From an uncultured Collinsella sp. (GTDB lineage Bacteria; Actinomycetota; Coriobacteriia; Coriobacteriales; Coriobacteriaceae), in the NCBI GenBank assembly GCA_937995345.1, contig CALKKS010000018.1, positions 5,969-69,968 on the forward strand: DNA of 64,000 nucleotides, written 5' to 3'. Position numbers and translations under genes: made by a program. The number at the start of each line of letters is the position of its first letter. The stretch's first letter is position 1. Under the pieces are notes generated by a model. The model was not told the DNA's origin. It ran no database searches and worked only from the letters and a program-made list of their open reading frames with translations. Positions 35,435 to 45,100 of this stretch are shown here, in pieces.

Positions 35435-36664
35435 ATGGATCGAAACGAACTCGACCCCAGCGTCCCCAGCGCCACGGAGGTCAAGAAGATCCCCCTCATC
35501 ATTAAGGTGTACGCCGTCCTGTGCATCCTGTCCGGCGTGGGAACGCTCCCGTCGGTCGCTGCCTTTATGTGGCAGGTCATCACGGCACTTGTTAACGGCA
35601 ACGCCACCGAAAAGCTCGGCGACAACACGCTCGTCGCAGTCGGCCTTATCGTCGCCGGCATCATGCTCTCTGCGGCAAGTGCCGTCATCCTAATCATCTT
35701 TGGCCTGGACCTTATCAAAAACCAGCGCCGCAACGCCGCCCGCCTGTCCTACATCCTTATTGCATTCACCGTCGTCGAGCTTTTGGTCGACGTGATGCTC
35801 CAGGGCATCGGGCCCTTCCTACTGCGTCCCGCGATCCAGCTCGGCATCCTCATCGCGCTTTCGGCAACCGTCGACCCCACGCTGCGTCAGGAGCGCGAAC
35901 TGCAGCGCCGCCTGCAGGAGATGCTCGACCGCGACGCCGCCGCCGAGGGCATGCTCGGCCGCGATGAAACCGGCGAGGGCTACATCAAGCTCAACTACTT
36001 CAACCTGTTCTGGGTGTTCTTTGTCTGCTGCATACTCGGCCTGATCGCCGAGGACATCTGGCACATGACGGTCGACGACCCGGGTGTCTATCAGAACCGC
36101 GCCGGCATGCTGTTTGGCCCCTTCAGCCCCATCTACGGATTTGGCGCCGTGCTCATGACCATGGTGCTCAACCGCTTCTATAAAAAGAACCCCATCATCA
36201 TTTTCCTGGTAAGCGCTGTGCTCGGCGCGAGCTTCGAGGTGTTCGTGGGCTGGTTTATGCAGACCTCATTTGGCGTGGTCTCATGGAGCTACTCGCACAT
36301 GAAGCTGTTCGGCATGCCCGACCCACTCGCCGTCCTTACGGGCGGGCGCACCTGCACGGGCTTTGCCTGCCTGTGGGGCCTGGGCGGCCTTATCTGGATC
36401 AAGCTGCTGCTGCCGAGGCTGCTCAAGCTCATCAACATGATTCCATGGAAGAGTCGCTACTCGGCTACCGTCATCTTTACCGTCATTATGCTGGTCGACG
36501 GCGTCATGACGCTGCAGTCGCTCGACTACTGGTACCAGCGCGTCAACGGCACGGAGCCGGATATTCCCGTCGCGCAGTTCTACGGCAAGTATTTCGATAA
36601 CGACTACATGGAGAACCGCTTCCAGAGCATGACCATGAGCCCCAAGGATGCGACGCGCGTGTAG
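35435..36664 (+). CDS. CmpB-type putative membrane transporter protein (PF06541-like)
   Basis: This is a 409-residue protein with about four hydrophobic segments in residues 20-145, then a polar stretch, then a second membrane region (NLFWVFFVCCILGLIAEDIW, LFGPFSPIYGFGAVL and ASFEVFVGWFMQ). The latter resembles the ABC_trans_CmpB (putative ABC-transporter type IV) family. The biochemical role is unknown. GAGAAAGG precedes the ATG. It is transcribed alone, convergent with the MoaE-like gene across a shared terminator. Confidence 0.85.
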   Translation: MDRNELDPSVPSATEVKKIPLIIKVYAVLCILSGVGTLPSVAAFMWQVITALVNGNATEKLGDNTLVAVGLIVAGIMLSAASAVILIIFGLDLIKNQRRNAARLSYILIAFTVVELLVDVMLQGIGPFLLRPAIQLGILIALSATVDPTLRQERELQRRLQEMLDRDAAAEGMLGRDETGEGYIKLNYFNLFWVFFVCCILGLIAEDIWHMTVDDPGVYQNRAGMLFGPFSPIYGFGAVLMTMVLNRFYKKNPIIIFLVSAVLGASFEVFVGWFMQTSFGVVSWSYSHMKLFGMPDPLAVLTGGRTCTGFACLWGLGGLIWIKLLLPRLLKLINMIPWKSRYSATVIFTVIMLVDGVMTLQSLDYWYQRVNGTEPDIPVAQFYGKYFDNDYMENRFQSMTMSPKDATRV

Positions 36665-36700
36665 CGCCACGCAATGCCGAGATTTTCCAACGCACAGAAA

Positions 36701-36737
36701 AGCCCGCTGGCAGACTGATTTGAACTGCCAGCGGGCT
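36701..36737. terminator. Bidirectional terminator
   Basis: AGCCCGCTGGCAG and CTGCCAGCGGGCT form perfect 13-bp arms, with ATTTGTT on one side and a TTTTCT run on the other strand. It serves the two convergent genes. Confidence 0.9.
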
Positions 36738-36764
36738 ATTTGTTGGCGAGTGCTGCTGCCGGCA

Positions 36765-37184
36765 TTACGCCTCGCGCTCGACCTCGCTCACACACTCATT
36801 TTTGATGGTACCGACGAGCGCCTGCAGCGCATCGACCACATGCGGGCGAATGTCCCCGCCAATGAGCACGAGCATGATGTCGTCGCCCACGGTAAGCTCG
36901 CCGCTCGCCAGCCACACGCGCACATAGCCGATACCCGGCATCGCGCGCGTTGCCTCGATAGCGGCCTGCACCTTTTCGGCATCGAAGCCAAACACCATGC
37001 CGCCCACCTTATGTCCAGGCGCCACGCCATCTGTCTCGACCCCACGCACCTCGGACTTAGGCGTCGCACGCACCACGCCGTTGTGTGTCAGGTACATACC
37101 GCAGCCAAGCGCCGACGAATCGGCCTTGGCTTCGCGCAGCCAAGCATCAACCGAAGGCATCGATTTGCCACTTTCAAGCATCAT
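36765..37184 (-). CDS. MoaE-like protein (molybdopterin synthase large-subunit family)
   Basis: This 139-residue protein has THNGVVRATPKSEVRG and a C-terminal IRPHVVDALQALVGTIKNECVSEVE resembling the MoaE family. The middle ELTVGDDIMLVLIGG matches the family strand that packs against MoaD. It is at the short end for the family, and no other molybdenum cofactor gene lies in the window, so catalytic function is uncertain. AAAGGAGAA sits before two adjacent ATGs. Confidence 0.8.
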   Translation of the reverse strand: MMLESGKSMPSVDAWLREAKADSSALGCGMYLTHNGVVRATPKSEVRGVETDGVAPGHKVGGMVFGFDAEKVQAAIEATRAMPGIGYVRVWLASGELTVGDDIMLVLIGGDIRPHVVDALQALVGTIKNECVSEVEREA

Positions 37185-37204
37185 TTCTCCTTTTTACCGT
37201 CGTC

Positions 37205-37315
37205 GAGTAGCTCATTTGGGACGGGGCTTTTTTAGCTACCCTCGTCCTGTTTGGCAGCAACGCTAAGTTCATATCGAAGGGTAGCTAAAAAAGCCCCGTC
37301 CCAAATTAGCTACTC
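37205..37315. repeat. GGGAC palindrome with 38-bp arms
   Basis: The arms start GAGTAGCT, contain TTTGGGACGGGGCTTTTTTA and end GCTACCCT. They match at 37 of 38 positions across a 35-base loop. It lies between the sortase gene end and the MoaE-like gene start, and the T-run inside the arm could make it a terminator in either orientation. Confidence 0.85.
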
Positions 37316-37324
37316 TCGAACAAT

Positions 37325-38323
37325 CTATTCCTCGACCGGCGTGAGCACCATGACGGCGCGCGTATTGCTAAATGACAGCGAGCGGCAGGTCACAAGCGTT
37401 ACGACCTTCGTTGCCGAGGCGGCGCGGTCACCTGCGTCGCTCGCCACGGCAGAGGCACCGTCGAGCATCTCGGACAGGTAATTCTTCAGTCCGTCATCGC
37501 CCTCAAAGTTGGGCGTGCGCGCCTTGGCATACGTGTCCTCGACCACCTTGGTCGCCAGCGGGCGCAACTTATACGTCGAATCGCGCGTGATGTAGTACAC
37601 GTATTCCATGCTGTCGAACGTCGCTTGATCGGTCGTATCCGAAATCACATTGAACATCGAGCCGTCGTTCATGTGGTGGCCGTAAATCGTAGTCTGCTGG
37701 TCCACCATGCCCGGCGCGGTATCGTCGCTATCCAAGAAGATGGCACCGGACGCATTGGACGTGCCGTCAAACAGCGTATTGAGGTACTTTGAGTTGTTGT
37801 TGGTCTGCACCACGGGGTAGTTGATATTGGTACCCGGTGCGTAAATCCAGCCCACAACCTCGGGATTTGTCTGGGCAAGCGCGTTGAAGTCGATAATCGG
37901 CACGCCGCTGGCGTCCTTGTCGCTCACATATTGCTTTTCGATCTTTTGATACGACTCGCTCGCCTGCTTGTAGCCAATCTGCGCGTTGATAAAGATGGCG
38001 GCAGCGGCAACAATCAGGCCAATGCCGATGATGATGAGCAAGATGGGGATGACGGAGCGGCGCTTCTTGCGCGGCGGCTCGGCGTAATCCGACGGCGCGG
38101 CGTGCGACGAAGACCGGGGCGGCTTCTTGGCCGTACTGTATGACGAAGGGCGATATGCAGCAGGAGTATCCTGACGGCGATGCTTCGCCGGCGTCACGGG
38201 GCGCGGCGCGCGCGGCTGCTGAGGAGAGGATGTCCGGCCCCGCTGCGCCGCATGAGCAGCGTCCGGCTTCGACGGATCGGGAATCTGAGAAGCCTTGAAT
38301 CGTTTTCCCTGATAGTCGGACAT
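37325..38323 (-). CDS. Class-B-like sortase
   Basis: This 332-residue protein has a long basic, Pro/Ser-rich cytoplasmic N-terminus (about 1-88), one membrane segment at about 91-113 and a sortase domain. The catalytic residues are visible: His216 in TIYGHHM, Cys313 in TLVTC and Arg322 in SNTRAVMV. The EVVGWIYAPGTNINYPVVQ start of the domain is typical of SrtB-like enzymes. It may anchor one or more of the three surface proteins here, though class A/E enzymes elsewhere could do so. AAGGAG precedes the ATG. Confidence 0.92.
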   Translation of the reverse strand: MSDYQGKRFKASQIPDPSKPDAAHAAQRGRTSSPQQPRAPRPVTPAKHRRQDTPAAYRPSSYSTAKKPPRSSSHAAPSDYAEPPRKKRRSVIPILLIIIGIGLIVAAAAIFINAQIGYKQASESYQKIEKQYVSDKDASGVPIIDFNALAQTNPEVVGWIYAPGTNINYPVVQTNNNSKYLNTLFDGTSNASGAIFLDSDDTAPGMVDQQTTIYGHHMNDGSMFNVISDTTDQATFDSMEYVYYITRDSTYKLRPLATKVVEDTYAKARTPNFEGDDGLKNYLSEMLDGASAVASDAGDRAASATKVVTLVTCRSLSFSNTRAVMVLTPVEE

Positions 38324-38359
38324 GGCTCTCCTTATGCTGCAAATGGACTGGCAGAGCGC

Positions 38360-38824
38360 TTAGGCGTCAGCCATCTCCTGCTTCATCTTCTCGATAACCT
38401 TGCGGTACTCGGGGTCGCAAGCGCCCAGAATCTGCGTGGCGTAGATGGCAGCGTTCTTGGCACCGTTAATGGCAACGCAGGCCACGGGCACGCCCGAAGG
38501 CATCTGCACCATCGACAGCAGCGAGTCCATACCACCCAGATCGCTCGTCTTCATAGGCACGCCGATGACCGGCAGCGGCGTAAAGGCCGCCACGACACCA
38601 CCAAGGTGAGCGGCCTTGCCGGCGGCAGCGATAATCACCTTGATGCCGCGGTCGGCAGCAGTCGAGGCCCACTCATGGACCTTCGCCGGCGTGCGGTGCG
38701 CGCTTGCAATCACGAGCTCATAGGGCACGCCCAGCGCCTCGAGCTCGGCGGTGCAACCTTCCATAACGCCCAGATCGGACTTGGAGCCCATGATGATCCC
38801 GACAACCGGCTTCTGATCTGCCAT
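38360..38824 (-). CDS. purE: N5-carboxyaminoimidazole ribonucleotide mutase
   Basis: This 154-residue class I PurE converts N5-CAIR to CAIR in purine synthesis. GIIMGSKSDLGVMEG and SAHRTPAKVHEW carry the active-site Ser/Asp and His. The ATG of MADQKP has GGAGG 9 bases upstream; a TTG two codons earlier is rejected. No purK is adjacent. The sortase gene follows by 36 bases. Confidence 0.96.
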   Translation of the reverse strand: MADQKPVVGIIMGSKSDLGVMEGCTAELEALGVPYELVIASAHRTPAKVHEWASTAADRGIKVIIAAAGKAAHLGGVVAAFTPLPVIGVPMKTSDLGGMDSLLSMVQMPSGVPVACVAINGAKNAAIYATQILGACDPEYRKVIEKMKQEMADA

Positions 38825-38920
38825 AAACAAAGACCTCCTGTTGAGAGCGGTGACGCGGCGGATCCGCGACCCTTAACTACCTGAGAGTAGTATAGCTGCT
38901 CCCGTCCCTGCGGTCTTTGT

Positions 38921-39008
38921 GGCGCTTCGCGGGCGGGCCAGGCTTTATCTTCACTCCGGCTGCTTCGCAAAGTCGTTCAAATAAAGCCTGGCCCGCCCGC
39001 GAAGCGCC
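38921..39008. repeat. Long palindrome with perfect 28-bp arms
   Basis: GGCGCTTCGCGGGCGGGCCA plus GGCTTTAT is mirrored exactly after a 32-base loop. The loop (CTTCACTCCGGCTGC, then AAAGTCGTTCAA) closely resembles the loop of the palindrome near 48.84 kb, whose arms are unrelated. It lies upstream of purE and downstream of the GH31 gene terminator. Confidence 0.85.
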
Positions 39009-39061
39009 CTGCGACCTACCGGGGATTGCTATGACGTACGTTGGCTGAAATAATAAAGCAA

Positions 39062-39091
39062 TGCCCGCCGTCCTTGACGGAGCGGCGGGCA
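39062..39091 (-). terminator. Terminator of the GH31 surface protein gene
   Basis: On the minus strand TGCCCGCCGC pairs with GCGGGCA around TCCGTCAAGG, followed by TTGCTTTATT. It starts 24 bases after the stop codon. Confidence 0.85.
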
Positions 39092-39114
39092 CGTTTGCTT
39101 AGTTGTCGCTGGGA

Positions 39115-42100
39115 CTACTCAGCCTTATTACGACGGTGGAAGAAGGCACCGATCGCGGCGATGATGGCTCCAAGGCCACCGATGGTCGCGACGGTTGCCG
39201 CCGTTTGGTCGCCAGTATTGGGGATCGCCGAACCGTTCTTTTTGCCGCTCTGGGCCTTGTCGCCTGCGGGCTTGCCCGCCTGGCCGCCGCCGTTCGAGCC
39301 GTTGCCGGAACCCTGGTTGCCCGAGCCGCCCTGGTTGCCGGAGTCGGCATCCTTAAGGCCCTCGATGGCCAGCTTGAGCTGGTCATAGGCCGCCTGGAGC
39401 TGGGCGTCGGAAGCATTCTCATCACCCAAGACATCCTCGGCGTAGGTAATGGCATCCGTCAGGGCCTTGACAGACTCGGCCGTCTTTCCCTTGGCGTCAG
39501 TCTCCTTCGCCTGCTTGACCAAGGCCTTGAGCTGCTTCTTGGTCGGGTTCTCGACCGGGGTCACCGGAGTCTTCTCAAGCGCGTCGCGAGCACTCTCGAG
39601 TGCCTTGAGTGCCTGGTCGACCTCGTCCTGCGTGGCGTTCTCGTCGCTCAGGGTGGCGCGGGCGCTCGCCAAGGCGTTCTGGAACGCGGTCCAGGAAGCC
39701 TCGGTGTAGTCGCTGGCCTTAAGGTCGCCGGCTGCAACCTCGGCATCAACTTTTTCAATCGCGGCAGTGAGGTCGTCCTTCGCCACCGGATTGGGAACGG
39801 CCGTACCGTAGAACTTGAGCTCCGCCACGCTGCAGTAGGCGTCAACGCTGCCACCACCGGCGTGGAGCACCTTGACGGTCACGTAGCGACCGCGCGCGGC
39901 ACCAAAGCTCATCTGCTTCCAGTCGCCACGGTCGGTGAGCACGCGGCCGTCGTTGTCGAAGGTAAACGTACCCATCGACGTGGCGGTGCCCATCTCATAA
40001 CCGTCAGCGGTGTCGGAGACCAGCACCTCGGCCTCAAAGATATCGCCGTTCGTGCCGCCGTCCTGGCGCGGCAGGAACGTGACGTCGGTGAGATCGTAGT
40101 CGCGGCCCAGGTCGACGGTCAGGTGCTGGGGCATACCGGTCTTATTAGCATAGTCGCTGTGCCAGAGCGTCTGCTCATCGCCGTCAAGAGCGTTGACGGC
40201 GTTGCTGCCCTCATAGTCGGCCTCGCTCGAGAAGCCGGTCACCTTGACGTTCTCGCGGTTCTCGGGCGTGTTGATGAGGCTCTTCTCATCGACGGGGCGC
40301 ATCTTGAGGCCGTCAATTGCCTTCTCGATCTTGGCCGTGGCGTCTGCGACATCCTTCTTGCTATAGCTGCCCTGGCCGCCATCGAGGAGCTTCTGAGCCG
40401 CCTCGACCGCAGCGGTGAGGGCTGCATAGGAATCCTTGGTGTAGACGGACTCGCTGTAGCCCGCGGCCTTGGAAAGCGCTGCCATGAGCGCAGAGGTGTC
40501 GACACCAGCCTTGACCTCGACCTCATAGGATGCGGTCTTGGAGGGATCGAGCACCGACGCCACCGTGATCGTTGCCTTGCCGGCCTTGTTGGCGCGCAGG
40601 TAGTAGCTCACGCTATCGCCGGCCTGGACAGCGGAGACGCTCACCACAGAAGGATCGGAGCTCTCGACCGTCACATAGGGGTAGCCGGCGCTCTCGGGCG
40701 TGGCCTTGGCGTCGACGAGCGTCACATCGCCCTCGAAGAACTCGGTCTGGTTCTTGCCCAGTTCGACACCCTCGATGGCCTCGACACCCTGTGTGTAGTT
40801 GAAGTTGATCTCGCGCAGCGTGAGCATCTGGTCACCCGATGCCTCAAGCGGCGTGATCTCGACCTTGGTCGCCTTCTTGCCCTTGTTCTCGGCAGAGAGG
40901 CCAAAGGCGTAGCGAGCCTGATAGGAATCAAAGCTACCGCCCGAGAACTCCTGGGTCGAGCCGTCCTCGAACGTCACGACGGACTTAATCTTCTGCACGG
41001 TGCCGTTGCCACCGTTGCGGTTAACGACCTCGACGCTATCGAGTTTCGACGGCGTCTTGAAGGCGAACGTCATCGTGGCGGGCAGCTTGACGTAGGTCGG
41101 CATCTTGCCGTCGATCCAGTTGGGCCCATAGTTCCACAGGAACTCGAAGTCGTTGCCGCCCTCATTGTTGTCGAACAGTCCGTCATAGCTCTTCTGCTGG
41201 ATGAGCTTCTCGACGTTGGTGCCGTCGTCGGTGGGGAGCTCGTCGTTGGTCATCGTGATGTCAAAGGCGTCGCGGCCGTACTCGGACTTGGTGGGCTGCG
41301 GGACACCGGGCATCGTCACGGTGCCATCACTCACGAACTCGAGCGCGTCGCACGCCGGGCCGACGAGCCAAGACGTCGAGGGCAGCTCGACCTTGCCGGC
41401 CGTCTTAGCCTTGAGTTTGAAGCTCGCGACCACACCAGTACTGTTGAAGAGCTTGGCGTCGCCGCGGTTGGCGAAGGCCAGGTTGATGGTCTGGTGGCCA
41501 TCCGTGAACTGCACTTTCTCGCGCGAGAGGTTCTCCATGCCCGCCGTCGACGCATCCTGCGCGATGCTCTCGGAGACATACTCGAACTGGTCGCTGTTGA
41601 AGTTGACGAGCGCACCGAGCGCGTTGATGTTCTCGGCGTCGGCGGCGTAGACGTCGACCGTGATCTCGTCGCCGGCCTCGACCTCCATCTTGCTCGGGAT
41701 CACCGCGAGGGTGCCAGCAGCCTTGCCCTTTTGCTTGGTGCCGCCGTCGAGCGCCGCCATGGTGAAGGAGTAATCGTACACGTCGTAGACGCCGTTGCCG
41801 TTGAGGTCGGCGAAGTGGGCGCGGATCTGGGAGTCGAACGTCGAGGTGTCGGGCTCGCGGTTCTCAAGACCCAGGTAATTCTTCATGTTGGAGTAGTCGC
41901 CGTCGGAGACCGTGGCCTTGTTGAGGTTGGAGCCCACAGCGAAGCCGTCCGTGCCGTCGGTCTTGTAGATGGCGATCTCGGAGGCGGAGAAGAAGTTGCC
42001 CACGGACGCGAGCGGCGTCATACGCACGTAGCGCGCGGCCACGGCGCCGTCGAACGCCACCGTCTTGCAAGCGGCGGAGCGCTCCCAGTCGACCTCCCGC

Positions 42101-45100
42101 GTCGTCCAATGCACGCCGTCGAGGCTCGTCTCGATGCGCATCTTGGTCACAGTGCCGTTACCGGCATCATCGCGCGGATAGTACTCGAGCTTGTCGAGCT
42201 TGTAAGCGCGACCGTAGTCAACGGTAAGCGCCTTGCCCAAATCGTTGCCACCGGAGTGGAAACCGCCGTCGCCCGACTGGAACTCATGGTCGAAGGCGAG
42301 TTCGGCCTTATGGCTACCGTAGAGCGAGCCCTCCCAAGTGATTTCCTCGGCCTCAGGCACGTTCCGCCACGGGTCGAGCGCAGAGTTCGCCTCGAGCACG
42401 TCGCTCCATGCGGAGTAGCCATCGGCGTTGCGCGAACGAATCTGGTAGGTATGCTTGCTGTTGTAGGCAAGATCGGTATGCGTGAATTCTGCCGCATCGC
42501 CCACGGCGAACACAGTGCCGTCTACCTTAAGGTCGTAGGAGGTAGCACCATCGACCTTCCCCCAGGTGAGCTTAATGCTCGTGGGGGTCGTGGCGTCCTC
42601 GGGGGCAGCAAGGTTCGCGGGTGCGGAGAGGTTCTCGTTGAGGCGGTCGGCCGCGAGCGTGGCATCGGCGTTCACGAAATCGCCCAGTTCGAGCGTCTGC
42701 GCTGCCGTGGCGACATCGGTCTTCGCGAACTTGACGTAGACCTTGGGATTCGTGGTGATCTTGGTGTTGTTGAAGCTCTCGCCCTGCTCGGCCTCGGTGC
42801 TGCCTGCGTCGCTACCGTAGTGGTTGAGGTTGGGGGTCTCGTTGTAGAAGTAGACCGCCTGGCCGGCCTCGGGGGTCGCGGCGTCAAAGGCCTCCTGCGA
42901 GTCGACCTCAACCACGTTGAGCGCGGATCCGCCGTTCTTGGCGGAGACGCTCGTGGGCTTGGCGGAGACGTTGGCCACAAAGGTCGTGGTGCGGTTGGAG
43001 TCGTAGCCGCTGTAGCCGCCCTGCGATGCCTCGGCGGTAAAGGTCGCCGTGCCGCCCACCACGCTCGACTTATAGACGGTGCTCACATGCTCACCGTAGG
43101 AAATATTGTCGATTGTGCCGTAGGAATCGTCCTCGGTCGTGTTGTTCTCGATGGAGGAGCCGTCATCCTCGTACTGCGTAAAGCTGCCCTCACCCTCGGT
43201 GGCGAAGAACTCGACGATACGCTGGCTGCGATTGGTACCCTTGGTGTTGGTCTCGGTCACGGCCTCGGGGTTGTTGTTCTCGGCGTACATCGGCACGATG
43301 GCGTTGGCCTTAACAAAGAGTGGCAGCTTCCAAAGCGGAGCCTCGTAGTTGTTGAGGACCTGACCGCCGCGGTACTGCTTGCCCGAGAAGTAGTCAATCC
43401 AGATGGTGGGATTCTCGTCGGTACCGTAGTTGGGCAGGTAGATACCGTTGCGGACATCGTTGCCGTTCTCATCTGCCTGGGTATCCTGATACACCGGTGC
43501 CACCAGGAAGTTCTCACCGAACATGTACTGGTACTGCGTCGAGGTGCTTGCGGCGTACTCGGAGTTGTCGGAAAGCAGCATGGCGCGGATCATGGGAAGG
43601 CCGGTATCGCCGTTGCCCGTGTCGATGTTGGCCGCCGAGGCCGCGCTCGTGTAGATATAGGGCATGAGTTGTGCTTTGAGCTTGAGATAGAAGCGCGAGA
43701 TGCCCGTGTATGGATCGCCGTGCGTCATGGGCGACTTGCGGTAGGTGCCCCAACCGTCCATGTCAAGCATAGAGGGCGTGAATGTCTTCCACTGGTAGTC
43801 GCGAGCGGAGATGATGGGATCGCCACCAAAGATGCCATCCATATCGGAGCCGATGTTGGGGTTGCCCGAGAGGCTCTGGCCGATATACGTGGGGATATGG
43901 AAGCGAATGTACTCCCAGTTACCGCCGTACTGGTCGCCGGTCCAGATGCCGCCAAAGCGCTGCGTGCCGGCCCAGCCGTCAAGCGTGATGATGTTGGGGC
44001 GCTTGTTGGCGCCGGTGGTCACGGTGTCATAGGCCGTCTTGATGCCGTTGAGGCCAAAGGAGTAGCCGGAGCCGACCCAAGCGACGTCGGTCTTGAGCGT
44101 GGTGATGCCACCAGTCTTGACCTCAGAATCGAAATCGCGCAGCAGATGCCACGGGGTCTCGGAGTTGCTATCGGGCTCGAGGTTCGACTGGGTCCAGAGA
44201 CCGGTGCTCACGCCCTTGGAGTTGGCATACTCGGTGAACTTCTTAAGATTGTCGACGTTGGCGCGCACGGCGTTGAGGCGCTCGGCAGAACTCGTTCCGT
44301 CGGAGTTGACGCCGCCGGTCTTGTAGTAACCGTTCTGGCCGTAGCCAGCACCGTAACCGTCGTTCGGCAGGAACCAGCCGAGCGGCATGTCGTTGTCCTC
44401 GTAGTCATCGATAACCTGCCGGGCGGAGAACTGGCGGTCGAAATCGGTCGCCTTCATGTTCTCGGTATCAACCGCAGGGCCCTCACCGTTGAGCGTCTCA
44501 GCCGCAAGCGTGCCGTCGAGCTTGTAGCCCGTCGACATGCCGGACTCGTATTTAACGTCGCCCTTCTCGCTCGAGGACTTGCTGCCCTTGGTCTCCCACT
44601 TCTTCTGACCCGAGGTCGTTGACCAGCCATCACGGTTATAGGCATTAAGATGACCCAGGTAGAAACCGTACTCGGGCAGCAGCACCGGATTGCCGGTCAC
44701 CTTGTAGTAGTCCTGCAGCATCTCGGTTGCCACGTTCGAGGCGCCCGTTTCGGTTGCCACGAAATAATAGGCATCGAACTCATTCTCGCTGTGCGAGGTC
44801 GTGACCGTCGAGGAGTCCGTAGAGCCAAAGTCGTAAGAACCCTCAGCAAACGTGTTGCGAAGCACGCCGTAGCCGTCGCTCGTCCAGTAGAACGGGTTGG
44901 GCGAGGCGACGCCGCCGTCGGTCCAGTTGTTAGTGTTGGAGATGGCGATGGTCTGGTTGGTGTGCAGGAAGCGCCCGTTCTGGGTACCACCGCCAAAGAA
45001 GTTCTCGGACTTCTCTTTGGCGAGCGTCTGGACAGTACCCTTCTTGTCAAGGTCGAGGGATGCGGACTCGGAAACCACGACGCGGTCGCCCGATTTAATG

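Noticed and set aside
39103..44622. Very long plus-strand open frame opposite the GH31 gene (about 1800 codons)
   Set aside because: It is an antisense shadow created by high-GC codon bias. The opposite strand has clear domains, a signal peptide, a ribosome site and a sorting signal.
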